DNA of 5,479 nucleotides from Cyanobacteria bacterium UBA8803 (GTDB lineage Bacteria > Cyanobacteriota > Cyanobacteriia > Cyanobacteriales > Coleofasciculaceae): assembly GCA_003505715.1 (NCBI GenBank), contig DNXU01000047.1:16549-22027 (forward strand), in the 5' to 3' direction. Below, piece by piece: positions 1 through 5,033 of the stretch. A program made the translations under genes and the position numbers. The notes beneath the pieces are model-generated. The model ran no database searches, was not told the origin of the DNA, and was given only the letters and a program-made list of their open reading frames with translations. Position 1 is the stretch's first letter. Every line of letters starts with the position of its first letter.

Positions 1-1
1 C

Positions 2-883
2 AACGCTGTCATCAAAAACGTGGAAGTCCTCGAACGCCTGTTCGCCACCCTGATGTCCGAAACCGCCCCGCAATACTTACCCCTAACCCAAGGATTCGAT
101 GACAAGGCAAAAGAAGCCGCCATTGAAGCCTTGTCCGAGAAAGAAACCAGAGAGGAGTTCTTCAAATTCTTCCGCCAACTCCAAACCCTCTACGATGTCC
201 TCTCCCCCAACCCTCGCCTGCAACCCTACCTCAACGATTACCAGGCACTCGTCAAACTCTACAGCTTCATCCGCAACGCCTACACCACCCGTCCCTACGT
301 CGATAAAGAAATCACCACCAAGACCAAGGAATTAGTCCGACAAAACACCGACATCTACAACCTAGAACTCCCAGACGCGATTCAAAGCCTCGGTGCAGCA
401 GAACTCGAACACCTCAAACAAAGCGACACCTCCGATACCGTCAAAGTCCTGAACCTGCGAAAAATGCTAGCCACCGTCGTCCGCGAAGAAAGTGCCGCCA
501 AACCCTTTCTGCTTTCCATTGGCGATCGCGCTGAAAAGATAGCACAAGCCTACGAAAACCGACAAATCGACACCCAGGTAGCCCTATCCGAGTTTGAAAA
601 GCTAGCTCAAGAATACATCGACGCCAATACCGAACAACAGCAGCTCGATGTCGATGAAAACACCTATGCTATTCATACCGTCCTCAAGCTAGCCGTTGAA
701 GACCTAACCGTAGACCAAGCCAGAGAAATTAACGCCATCTTCAGCCGCTTCCCAGATTACCAGTGGAACGAACAGCAAAAGAGCCAACTAAGGGCAGAAC
801 TCTATAAAGTCGTGCGTCCCCTCGTCGGTGCAAGTCGTATGATTAATGTCACCAACACCCTTTTGAAACTCCAGCGAGTATGA
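2..883 (+). CDS. hsdR: Type I restriction enzyme R subunit, C-terminal part (partial, cut by left edge)
   Basis: This is the last 293 residues of a type I restriction endonuclease R subunit, the ATP-dependent translocase and nuclease subunit that works with HsdM and HsdS. The frame is open from base 2, so the GTG at 20 is only an internal codon and the true start, nuclease and helicase domains lie to the left of the window. The visible part is helix-rich and charged. The stretch around residues 35-95, with EEFFKFF, LYDVLSPNPRLQPYL and LVKLYSFIRNAY, resembles the DUF3387-type C-terminal region of HsdR, which in the family contacts the methyltransferase core. The coding strand is strikingly C-rich and G-poor (29 C against 5 G in bases 181-240), unlike trpA downstream. 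Its stop overlaps the next gene's start by 4 bp. A HIP1 site at 522-529 suggests long residence in a cyanobacterial genome. The family call is from recognition of the sequence, not a search. Confidence 0.85.
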   Translation, partial: NAVIKNVEVLERLFATLMSETAPQYLPLTQGFDDKAKEAAIEALSEKETREEFFKFFRQLQTLYDVLSPNPRLQPYLNDYQALVKLYSFIRNAYTTRPYVDKEITTKTKELVRQNTDIYNLELPDAIQSLGAAELEHLKQSDTSDTVKVLNLRKMLATVVREESAAKPFLLSIGDRAEKIAQAYENRQIDTQVALSEFEKLAQEYIDANTEQQQLDVDENTYAIHTVLKLAVEDLTVDQAREINAIFSRFPDYQWNEQQKSQLRAELYKVVRPLVGASRMINVTNTLLKLQRV

Positions 884-1212
884 GATGCACAACTGAGGCA
901 ACTTGTCAAGATACTGATAATTTGCGATCGCTGGTGCATCACTGGGCAAGCAAAATCGGCGTAAACGTGCAGCAAATTCACCTGCGTCCGATGAAAACCA
1001 AGTGGGCATCGATGTCCACCACTGGGCGCTTAACCCTGAATACGGACTTGCTTACCCTACCCCAGGAGTTGGCAGAGTTTGTGATTGTTCACGAACTGGT
1101 GCATCTACTAGTTCCCAATCACGGCAAGGTATTCAAAAGCTTTATGTACGCCTATCTGCCGGATTGGGAGGAACGAGAGCAGCAGTTGCAGACGGGTGTT
1201 AGTAAGAGGTGA
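880..1212 (+). CDS. Short YgjP/DUF45-type zinc metallopeptidase next to hsdR
   Basis: A 110-residue protein with the zinc-peptidase signature HELVH at residues 71-75 (zinc ligands H71 and H75, catalytic E72) and a likely third ligand, H81, in the PNHGKVF segment. The tail AYLPDWEER matches the end of the YgjP-like (DUF45, often labelled M48 family) metallopeptidase domain. YgjP proteins are usually roughly twice this long, so this is a minimal version that keeps the catalytic core but little of the N-terminal part. The ATG at 880 overlaps the hsdR stop as ATGA, typical of translational coupling, which supports this start and co-expression with the restriction subunit. Genes of this family are often found beside type I restriction genes, but their substrate there is not known to me. 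Base composition is balanced, unlike C-rich hsdR. It has one HIP1 site (924-931). Family assignment is firm; role is unknown. Confidence 0.82.
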   Translation: MRCTTEATCQDTDNLRSLVHHWASKIGVNVQQIHLRPMKTKWASMSTTGRLTLNTDLLTLPQELAEFVIVHELVHLLVPNHGKVFKSFMYAYLPDWEEREQQLQTGVSKR

Positions 1213-1494
1213 GGTATAGGGCAAAGAGGGCGATCACTATACACTTTGATAAACTTCGCGCTTTAGTAATAAACTAAAGGCTCACCAGCAAATAACTGAT
1301 AAGCCTTCAGCCCTCAATCAGGGACGTTTGAATATAGCCTGAGAGAGTTTAGAGCCAGCCGCCTTACTGGTTCTTGTGTTTGGTTGGGTCAACCAGTTTA
1401 TAGCGCTGGTTAGGTTCCGGAGTAGGGGGGAGTGGATTGCCTTTCGTAGAGGTAATTTCACTCCCCTTGCTACCAAGCTCATATTAAATTTCAA
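1213..1494. other. Gene-free, palindrome-rich stretch; possible mobile-element remnant or structured RNA
   Basis: I see no convincing gene in these 282 bases, but there are several inverted repeats. CTTTAGT (1261-1267) pairs with ACTAAAG (1273-1279) across a 5-nt loop. ACCAGC (1284-1289) can pair with GCTGGT (1405-1410), enclosing smaller stems such as CCCT/AGGG near 1311-1323. ACTGGTT (1366-1372) pairs with AACCAGT (1391-1397). GGGGAGTG (1427-1434) pairs with CACTCCCC (1459-1466), with further inner pairing. Strong hairpins at both sides of a compact segment recall the subterminal palindromes of IS200/IS605-type elements or their non-autonomous derivatives, or a folded RNA such as a transposon-derived guide RNA. 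No transposase, direct repeat or cleavage site can be identified, so the class is a guess. Confidence 0.35.
1427..1466. repeat. 40-nt nearly perfect palindrome downstream of tRNA-Leu
   Basis: The outer arms GGGGAGTG (1427-1434) and CACTCCCC (1459-1466) are exact reverse complements. The interior can continue pairing, ATTGCC against GGTAAT, with one bulge and a G-T wobble around a small loop near 1443-1448. It lies 29 bp beyond the 3' end of the minus-strand tRNA-Leu gene, so it could help end or process that transcript. On that strand it is followed by a C-rich stretch rather than a T-run, so it is not a classical intrinsic terminator. The pairing is seen directly; the role is unassigned. Confidence 0.7.
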
Positions 1495-1802
1495 TGGGGG
1501 CGGTGGGACTTGAACCCACACGACCTTTGAGGGTCAACGGATTTTCATTCTCCCTGTAGCTTTCGCTACTGCCATCACTGGCACTTGAGAATTGGACTCT
1601 CCCTTTACCCTCGACTTTACGTTAGGGTAGCTCCCGTCGAGTCTCTGCACCTTCCGCTCCTCTCGGCTCGGCTTGGCTCAGGATTGCCTTATCTGTTGCC
1701 AGACTTAGGTTTCCCTGAATTTGAGAGCATCCACTTGATAGATTTCTCTATCAAGGCTCAATCACTTTAAGTCCGTAGCGTCTGCCATTCCGCCACGCCC
1801 CC
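1495..1802 (-). tRNA. trnL-UAA: tRNA-Leu(UAA), split by a group I intron
   Basis: On the minus strand the 5' exon is 1802-1769 (34 nt) and the 3' exon is 1545-1495 (51 nt), giving an 85-nt mature tRNA. The acceptor stem is a perfect 7 bp, GGGGGCG against CGCCCCC, with A as discriminator base. The anticodon stem ACGGA/TCCGT closes the loop CTTAAAA with anticodon UAA. The long variable arm typical of leucine tRNA has a GACC/GGTC stem, and the T arm is GTGGG-TTCAAGT-CCCAC. CCA is not encoded and must be added after transcription. The intron interrupts the anticodon between U34 and A35, the site used by the tRNA-Leu(UAA) intron of cyanobacteria and plastids. The flanking coding genes lie on the opposite strand, so it is transcribed separately. 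Confidence 0.96.
1546..1768 (-). ncRNA. Group I intron (IC3-type) in tRNA-Leu(UAA)
   Basis: A 223-nt intron that should remove itself from the tRNA precursor by the two-step guanosine-initiated group I reaction. The 5' exon ends in U, as group I 5' splice sites require, and the last intron base is G (1546), the conserved terminal guanosine. A helix near the 5' end has the 8-bp arms CTTGATAG and CTATCAAG (plus-strand positions 1734-1741 and 1748-1755) with a 6-nt loop. Core blocks match the cyanobacterial family: AGGGAAACCTAAG, GGCAATCCTGAGCCAAGCC, and GTGCAGAGACTCGACGGG, the last lying in the P7 region. A late hairpin, GTAGC-GAAA-GCTAC (plus 1556-1569), has a GNRA tetraloop. It is slightly shorter than the classic Anabaena intron and carries no homing endonuclease. 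Orthologues in cyanobacteria and plastids point to ancient inheritance, although lateral spread occurs in the family. Confidence 0.94.
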
Positions 1803-2031
1803 TTATGGATTGACTGCTCGGCTTTGGAGTTTTGCCAAAACCACTGTACTTATCTATTCCACCATTAAATAGGTCTTATGTGCAACTAGAAAATTAAGGA
1901 ACTGTCACACGGTAGAATAAAAAGGCTGAGCTGGCACTAAGAAGGACAGCTTGTAAAGTTGAACTGAGGTATGTTCGCCTCTCCTGTGAGAAGCGTTCGC
2001 TTCAGCATGTTGTTTGCCCCGAACAGAAACT
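1803..2031. promoter_or_regulatory. Divergent leader region between tRNA-Leu (minus) and ndhL (plus)
   Basis: This 229-bp region must hold the start signals for both the minus-strand tRNA and the plus-strand ndhL unit. A plausible -10 box for ndhL, TAGAAT, sits at 1913-1918, with no good -35 element in front. No confident tRNA promoter is visible. The ndhL-proximal end holds a short perfect hairpin, GAAGCG-TT-CGCTTC at 1990-2003, a motif of the kind scattered through cyanobacterial genomes. There is no good ribosome binding site right before the ATG at 2032. The promoter call is weak; the hairpin is seen directly. Confidence 0.3.
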
Positions 2032-2244
2032 ATGGTTGTTGCCCTCCTGTACCTAGCTTTAGGCGGACTCTACTTACTAGTAGTTCCCCTTGCTATTTAT
2101 CTTTACCTGCAAAAACGCTGGTACATTGCTAGCTCCGTTGAGCGAGTCGTGATGTACTTCTTTGTATTTTTCTTCTTTCCAGGACTGTTACTGTTCAGTC
2201 CCTTCCTGAACTTGCGTCCCAAAAAGCGCCAGTTACAAGCTTGA
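2032..2244 (+). CDS. ndhL: NAD(P)H-quinone oxidoreductase subunit L
   Basis: A 70-residue hydrophobic protein recognised as NdhL, a small membrane subunit specific to photosynthetic (cyanobacterial and plastid) NDH-1. That complex carries electrons from ferredoxin to plastoquinone in respiration, cyclic electron flow and CO2 uptake. Two membrane helices are visible, about residues 3-26 and 40-58, joined by the family-typical loop [11 protein letters not shown]. The [18 protein letters not shown] segment is strongly characteristic. The ATG at 2032 was chosen because [12 protein letters not shown] is the usual N-terminus. A TTG at 2014 would add six polar residues (MPRTET) and is less likely. 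Length is normal. It heads a same-strand run with the DUF3007 gene (78 bp later) and trpA, an order I recall from other cyanobacteria. The spacer behind it carries a strong hairpin. Confidence 0.92.
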   Translation: MVVALLYLALGGLYLLVVPLAIYLYLQKRWYIASSVERVVMYFFVFFFFPGLLLFSPFLNLRPKKRQLQA

Positions 2245-2260
2245 GGCGCTTGGGAAAAAG

Positions 2261-2296
2261 AGGAAGAGGGAGCTGGGTTTTATTTGCCCTCTTCCT
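2261..2296 (+). terminator. Hairpin in the ndhL-DUF3007 spacer (attenuator, processing site or weak terminator)
   Basis: AGGAAGAGGG (2261-2270) and CCCTCTTCCT (2287-2296) form a perfect 10-bp stem around a 16-nt loop, starting 17 bp after the ndhL stop. It is followed by AGTTGAGTAACC rather than a T-run, so it lacks the tail of an intrinsic terminator. It may stabilise the ndhL 3' end, allow partial read-through, or mark a processing site, letting ndhL and the downstream genes accumulate at different levels. The stem is seen directly; the function is inferred. Confidence 0.5.
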
Positions 2297-2322
2297 AGTT
2301 GAGTAACCTAAATTTTGGCTAA

Positions 2323-2625
2323 ATGCGACGGATTGACGCGATTGGAATTGGCATCGGTGTGTTTGCCGCTGGTGGGATTATCTATATAGTTTTACAGGTT
2401 GCTGGTCTGGATAGCCTAGAGGCAGGTATCTGGAGTCAGGCGCTGTTAGTAGGCGGTTTGTTCGGCTGGGTGCTGACTTATCTGTTCCGAGTCGGCACAA
2501 AAAATATGACCTATAACCAGCAGGTGAAGGACTATAAGGAAGCCGTCTTGCAAAAGCGCCTGGAAACCATGACTCCTGAAGAGCTTACCAAACTGCAAGA
2601 GGAAATTGAACGGGAAAAAGGTTAG
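2323..2625 (+). CDS. DUF3007 family small membrane protein
   Basis: A 100-residue protein recognised as the DUF3007 family, found in cyanobacteria and plant-type plastid lineages; its function is unknown to me. Two predicted membrane helices, about residues 6-28 (a glycine-rich stretch with GIGIGVFAAGGIIYIVL) and 38-56 (QALLVGGLFGWVLTYLF), are followed by a charged, probably helical or coiled tail (68-100) rich in Lys, Glu and Gln with the segment TMTPEELTKLQEEIE. The positive residues at the extreme N-terminus (MRR) and after helix 2 suggest both ends face the cytoplasm. It lies between ndhL and trpA on the same strand. A link to NDH-1 assembly or function is attractive given its place beside ndhL, but it is only positional. 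The ATG at 2323 has no obvious ribosome binding site. The next gene is separated by a heptamer array that begins 3 bp after this stop codon. Confidence 0.85.
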   Translation: MRRIDAIGIGIGVFAAGGIIYIVLQVAGLDSLEAGIWSQALLVGGLFGWVLTYLFRVGTKNMTYNQQVKDYKEAVLQKRLETMTPEELTKLQEEIEREKG

Positions 2626-2628
2626 GCA

Positions 2629-2705
2629 CAAATAACAAATAACAAATAACAAATAACAAATAACAAATAACAAATAACAAATAACAAATAACAAATAACG
2701 AATGA
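2629..2705 (+). repeat. Heptanucleotide tandem repeat (CAAATAA)x10 plus a degenerate copy
   Basis: Ten uninterrupted perfect copies of CAAATAA run from 2629 to 2698. They are followed by one degenerate copy, CGAATGA (2699-2705), whose ATG at 2702 is the trpA start codon. The array starts 3 bp after the stop of the DUF3007 gene, so it makes up nearly the whole spacer. Because 7 is not a multiple of 3, the TAA in each unit falls in a different frame every copy, putting stop codons in all three forward frames every 21 bp. Short tandem heptamers are a known feature of some cyanobacterial genomes. Copy number is likely to vary by slippage. Confidence 0.97.
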
Positions 2706-3499
2706 CCAAGATTTCCCACTGCTTCCAGTCTTTACGCGATCGCTCCCAGTGTGCCCTAATTCCCTTTATCACTGCTGGTGACCCAGATTTAGCAACTACG
2801 GCTCAAGCTCTACAAGTGCTTGATAAATCCGGTGCGGACATGATAGAGCTAGGCGTGCCTTACTCTGACCCCCTAGCGGATGGCCCAACGATTCAGGCCG
2901 CAGCAACTAGAGCTTTACAACGGGGAGTAGGTTTGGATGATGTCCTAGGAATTGTTAAGGACTTGACCCCGACTCTCCAAGCACCCATCGTCTTATTTAC
3001 TTACTACAACCCCATTCTTAATCGAGGGATTGAATCATTTTTAAAACAGATTGCCACCGCTGGGGTGCAAGGGTTAGTAGTGCCCGATCTACCTTTAGAA
3101 GAAGCCGAAGCCCTGATGAAGCCTGCGGCAGAAATTGGGATTGATTTGGTATTGTTGGTAGCTCCCACCACGCCAAAAGCCAGAATGGAAGCGATCGCCC
3201 GTCAGTCTCAGGGATTTATTTACTTAGTTAGCGTCACTGGTGTGACCGGGATGAGAGAGCAGCTTACCTCAAAAGTGCCGGATTTACTTCAGCAGATGCG
3301 TGCGGTAACTGACAAACCCATTGGGGTAGGTTTTGGTATCTCTGGGCCAGAACAAGCCCAACAGGTCAAAAATTGGGGGGCTGATGGGGTAATTGTTGGT
3401 AGTGCTTTTGTGAAACGCTTGGCTGAGGGTAAGCCTGCGGAAGGGTTGTCAGCAATTGGGGAGTTTTGCCGAAATTTGAAGGCAGCAATTAGGGATTAG
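2702..3499 (+). CDS. trpA: Tryptophan synthase alpha subunit
   Basis: A 265-residue TIM-barrel enzyme that splits indole-3-glycerol phosphate into glyceraldehyde-3-phosphate and indole, which passes by tunnel to the TrpB subunit; cytoplasmic, last stage of tryptophan synthesis. Catalytic residues are present at the classic positions: Glu49 in [16 protein letters not shown] and Asp60 in the same motif. Also visible are FITAGDPDL (residues 22-30), the loop-6 region SVTGVTGMR, and the phosphate-binding segments GVGFGIS and [10 protein letters not shown]. Length is normal for the family. The ATG at 2702 gives the usual N-terminus ([12 protein letters not shown]). It lies inside the last, degenerate heptamer, so there is no Shine-Dalgarno site; the 5' leader is an A-rich array. 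No trpB or other trp gene is adjacent, consistent with the scattered trp genes of cyanobacteria. Two HIP1 sites (2736, 3191). It converges with the SDR-CIA30 gene. Confidence 0.97.
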   Translation: MTKISHCFQSLRDRSQCALIPFITAGDPDLATTAQALQVLDKSGADMIELGVPYSDPLADGPTIQAAATRALQRGVGLDDVLGIVKDLTPTLQAPIVLFTYYNPILNRGIESFLKQIATAGVQGLVVPDLPLEEAEALMKPAAEIGIDLVLLVAPTTPKARMEAIARQSQGFIYLVSVTGVTGMREQLTSKVPDLLQQMRAVTDKPIGVGFGISGPEQAQQVKNWGADGVIVGSAFVKRLAEGKPAEGLSAIGEFCRNLKAAIRD

Positions 3500-3551
3500 A
3501 AAAAAAATTGGTGATGGTGCGTTACGTTAGCGATAACGCACCCTACGAAAC
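3500..3551. terminator. Shared terminator hairpin between convergent trpA and the SDR-CIA30 gene
   Basis: GGTGCGTTA (3516-3524) and TAACGCACC (3534-3542) form a perfect 9-bp stem. With one bulged A it can extend to 11 bp closed by a TTAG loop. Read on the minus strand it starts 9 nt past the SDR-CIA30 stop and is followed, after 8 nt, by eight T residues (the A-run at 3500-3507), giving a fair intrinsic terminator for that gene. For trpA it follows the stop by 16 nt, with only a moderately T-rich tail. The GTGCGTTA/TAACGCAC palindrome is, as I recall, a common dispersed element in cyanobacteria, so it may be a repeat recruited as a bidirectional terminator. Confidence 0.7.
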
Positions 3552-5033
3552 TCATTTCTCTTTAGTGAGTCTGAAGAATAAAGTATCCCAATCAAGAGAG
3601 CGATCGCTATTTTCGGCTTCTTTTACTTCAAAGGTGACATGGCAAGCCTTAGGTTGTTCTAGGGCTTGCACACAAAGCTCGGCAATATCTTCCCGACTTA
3701 CCTTACCCCGGATATTATCTCCTTGGTCAAATACTAAGGTTTTACCCCCAGACTCTTCTGTTAAGGCACAGGGTCTAATGATAGTGTATGGCAATCCACT
3801 CTGACGGACGGCATCCTCTCCCCGCAGCTTCCAAGTTAAGATACCCCCAAGCTGATCGTTCATGCGTACCGCAGGTGGCTCCTCCTCTAAGTTCAATCCC
3901 GGACGCCCCGGACGAGTGACGCCAGCAGAGCTAACCATAATAAACTGGGGTCTAACAGTACCGCCATAGGCTTGAATGGTTTCCACCTCAAGGGCAAAAC
4001 CCCCAGGCTGAAATTTTGGGTTGAGTCCTCCGTCGTACTCGAACTTGCTGAGCATAAGTTGCAAGGCATAAACATGACTTGGCTCAAATGCTGGGGCATC
4101 TTTTAAGGTTCTGGCACGAAATACGGGAATTAGGGCATTAAAGGGGATGTGAACATCTATCCAGCGCTCCTTTTCCGTATCAAAAGAATAGCAGTAGGAA
4201 ATGCCATCCCATTTCGATTCACTGCGCAGGATAAACTTATAGCGCTGACCATCCCCCTTAACCCGCATTTCTATACCCTCATACCCAGCCAAATCGAGGG
4301 GCGGATTAAAATTACGGGTACGAACAGAAGCAAAACCCCCAGAGTTGGCTGTTGATACGTTACCGCTAAACAGGGCAGTATTATCAATCAAGCAAATTGA
4401 ACTCTCACTAACGCCACCCATCACCACATCATCTACGGCTCCCCAAGTTTCTTTCAAATCATCTGACGGGTTTTGGAAATCAAACAGCAGTTGTTTCCCA
4501 GGTGCCAAACTCTTACCAGCTGCTTGTACCAAATTCTTAATGCCCTGATAGTCCACAATTTCCGGGTTATCTACAACTTCGGGCATGTAGAATTTAATAC
4601 CCTGGTAATATTTTTCACGGGTTGGGGTATCTCCTTCTATAGGTTGTACCCGAACTCCCGTGCAACAAACCACAGCCGAAATCCCGTTCATCAGTGCAGG
4701 GGTTAATGTTTCTGGGATAGTGATGTCTCCCTCGAAAAGTTCCACCTGATCCCCCAGTATTTCTCGCCCTCTAGAGGCATTCCGGACTAAAGCCCATACC
4801 CGATAATTCCGTTCGATTAAACGCCGGACGACTCGTTTGCCAACTCCACCGGTTGCTCCAGCTACTAGTATCACTCCCATCCTTTTTGCTCTACTCTGGC
4901 TTGCTTTTTGATTCTGGGCACGACCCGCAAACAGCCGCTGTAGGCAGCTAATGAAAGGAATAACCTCGAAATAGGCCAAGGTTTTTACAAATCGGCCACC
5001 ATCCCATTGGGAGCGATTTTTTTCAGCCATCAT
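3552..5033 (-). CDS. Atypical short-chain dehydrogenase with inserted CIA30 domain (HCF173-like)
   Basis: A 493-residue protein in three parts. Residues 1-51 are an N-terminal extension with a hydrophobic/aromatic stretch (RFVKTLAYFEVIPFISCLQRLF, 14-35) that could touch a membrane. A Rossmann NAD(P)-binding fold starts at 54, with GATGGVG at 59-65. A CIA30 domain (about 182-353; FDFQNPSDD, DDVVMGGVSES, the latter motif diagnostic) is inserted into it, after which the dehydrogenase fold resumes (FIMVSSAGVTRPG; SGLPYTIIRP at 412-421). The YxxxK catalytic pair is absent: K402 is preceded by Ile at 398, so dehydrogenase activity is doubtful. This architecture matches plant HCF173, which aids psbA translation and photosystem II biogenesis; CIA30 itself is named for a complex I assembly factor. 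A scaffold or RNA/assembly role is likelier than catalysis, but this is inference. Start at 5033 or the adjacent ATG at 5030, better spaced from AGGGG. Confidence 0.88.
   Translation of the reverse strand: MMAEKNRSQWDGGRFVKTLAYFEVIPFISCLQRLFAGRAQNQKASQSRAKRMGVILVAGATGGVGKRVVRRLIERNYRVWALVRNASRGREILGDQVELFEGDITIPETLTPALMNGISAVVCCTGVRVQPIEGDTPTREKYYQGIKFYMPEVVDNPEIVDYQGIKNLVQAAGKSLAPGKQLLFDFQNPSDDLKETWGAVDDVVMGGVSESSICLIDNTALFSGNVSTANSGGFASVRTRNFNPPLDLAGYEGIEMRVKGDGQRYKFILRSESKWDGISYCYSFDTEKERWIDVHIPFNALIPVFRARTLKDAPAFEPSHVYALQLMLSKFEYDGGLNPKFQPGGFALEVETIQAYGGTVRPQFIMVSSAGVTRPGRPGLNLEEEPPAVRMNDQLGGILTWKLRGEDAVRQSGLPYTIIRPCALTEESGGKTLVFDQGDNIRGKVSREDIAELCVQALEQPKACHVTFEVKEAENSDRSLDWDTLFFRLTKEK

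Noticed and set aside
20..22. GTG as the start of the first gene
   Set aside because: The frame is open to the window edge and the protein matches only the C-terminal part of HsdR, so the gene begins outside the window.
1318..1521. Minus-strand open frame across the palindromic block and the tRNA 3' exon
   Set aside because: It overlaps the tRNA and has no recognisable protein similarity; it could be a chance frame through structured sequence. A transposase C-terminus was considered, but no motif supports it.
1585..1770. Plus-strand open frame inside the intron, considered as a homing endonuclease
   Set aside because: It is antisense to the intron, only 61 codons, and has no LAGLIDADG, GIY-YIG or HNH motif.
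2014..2031. Upstream TTG start for ndhL
   Set aside because: It adds six polar residues not seen in the family; the ATG at 2032 gives the typical N-terminus.
2629..2705. CRISPR-like array
   Set aside because: Repeats are only 7 bp and directly adjacent with no spacers; it is a simple tandem repeat.
2446..2772. Minus-strand open frame with a repeated LLFVICY peptide
   Set aside because: The peptide repeat is just the heptamer array read on the other strand, and the rest is antisense to DUF3007 and trpA, which are clearly real.
3508..3804. Plus-strand open frame after trpA
   Set aside because: It starts at the terminator palindrome and runs antisense to the SDR-CIA30 gene with no protein-like features.
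4878..4880. Internal ATG as the start of the SDR-CIA30 protein (residue 52, just before the Rossmann fold)
   Set aside because: The upstream 51 residues look like a conserved extension (QWDGGRFVKTLAYFEVIPF), and the ATG pair at 5030-5033 has an AGGGG ribosome site nearby.
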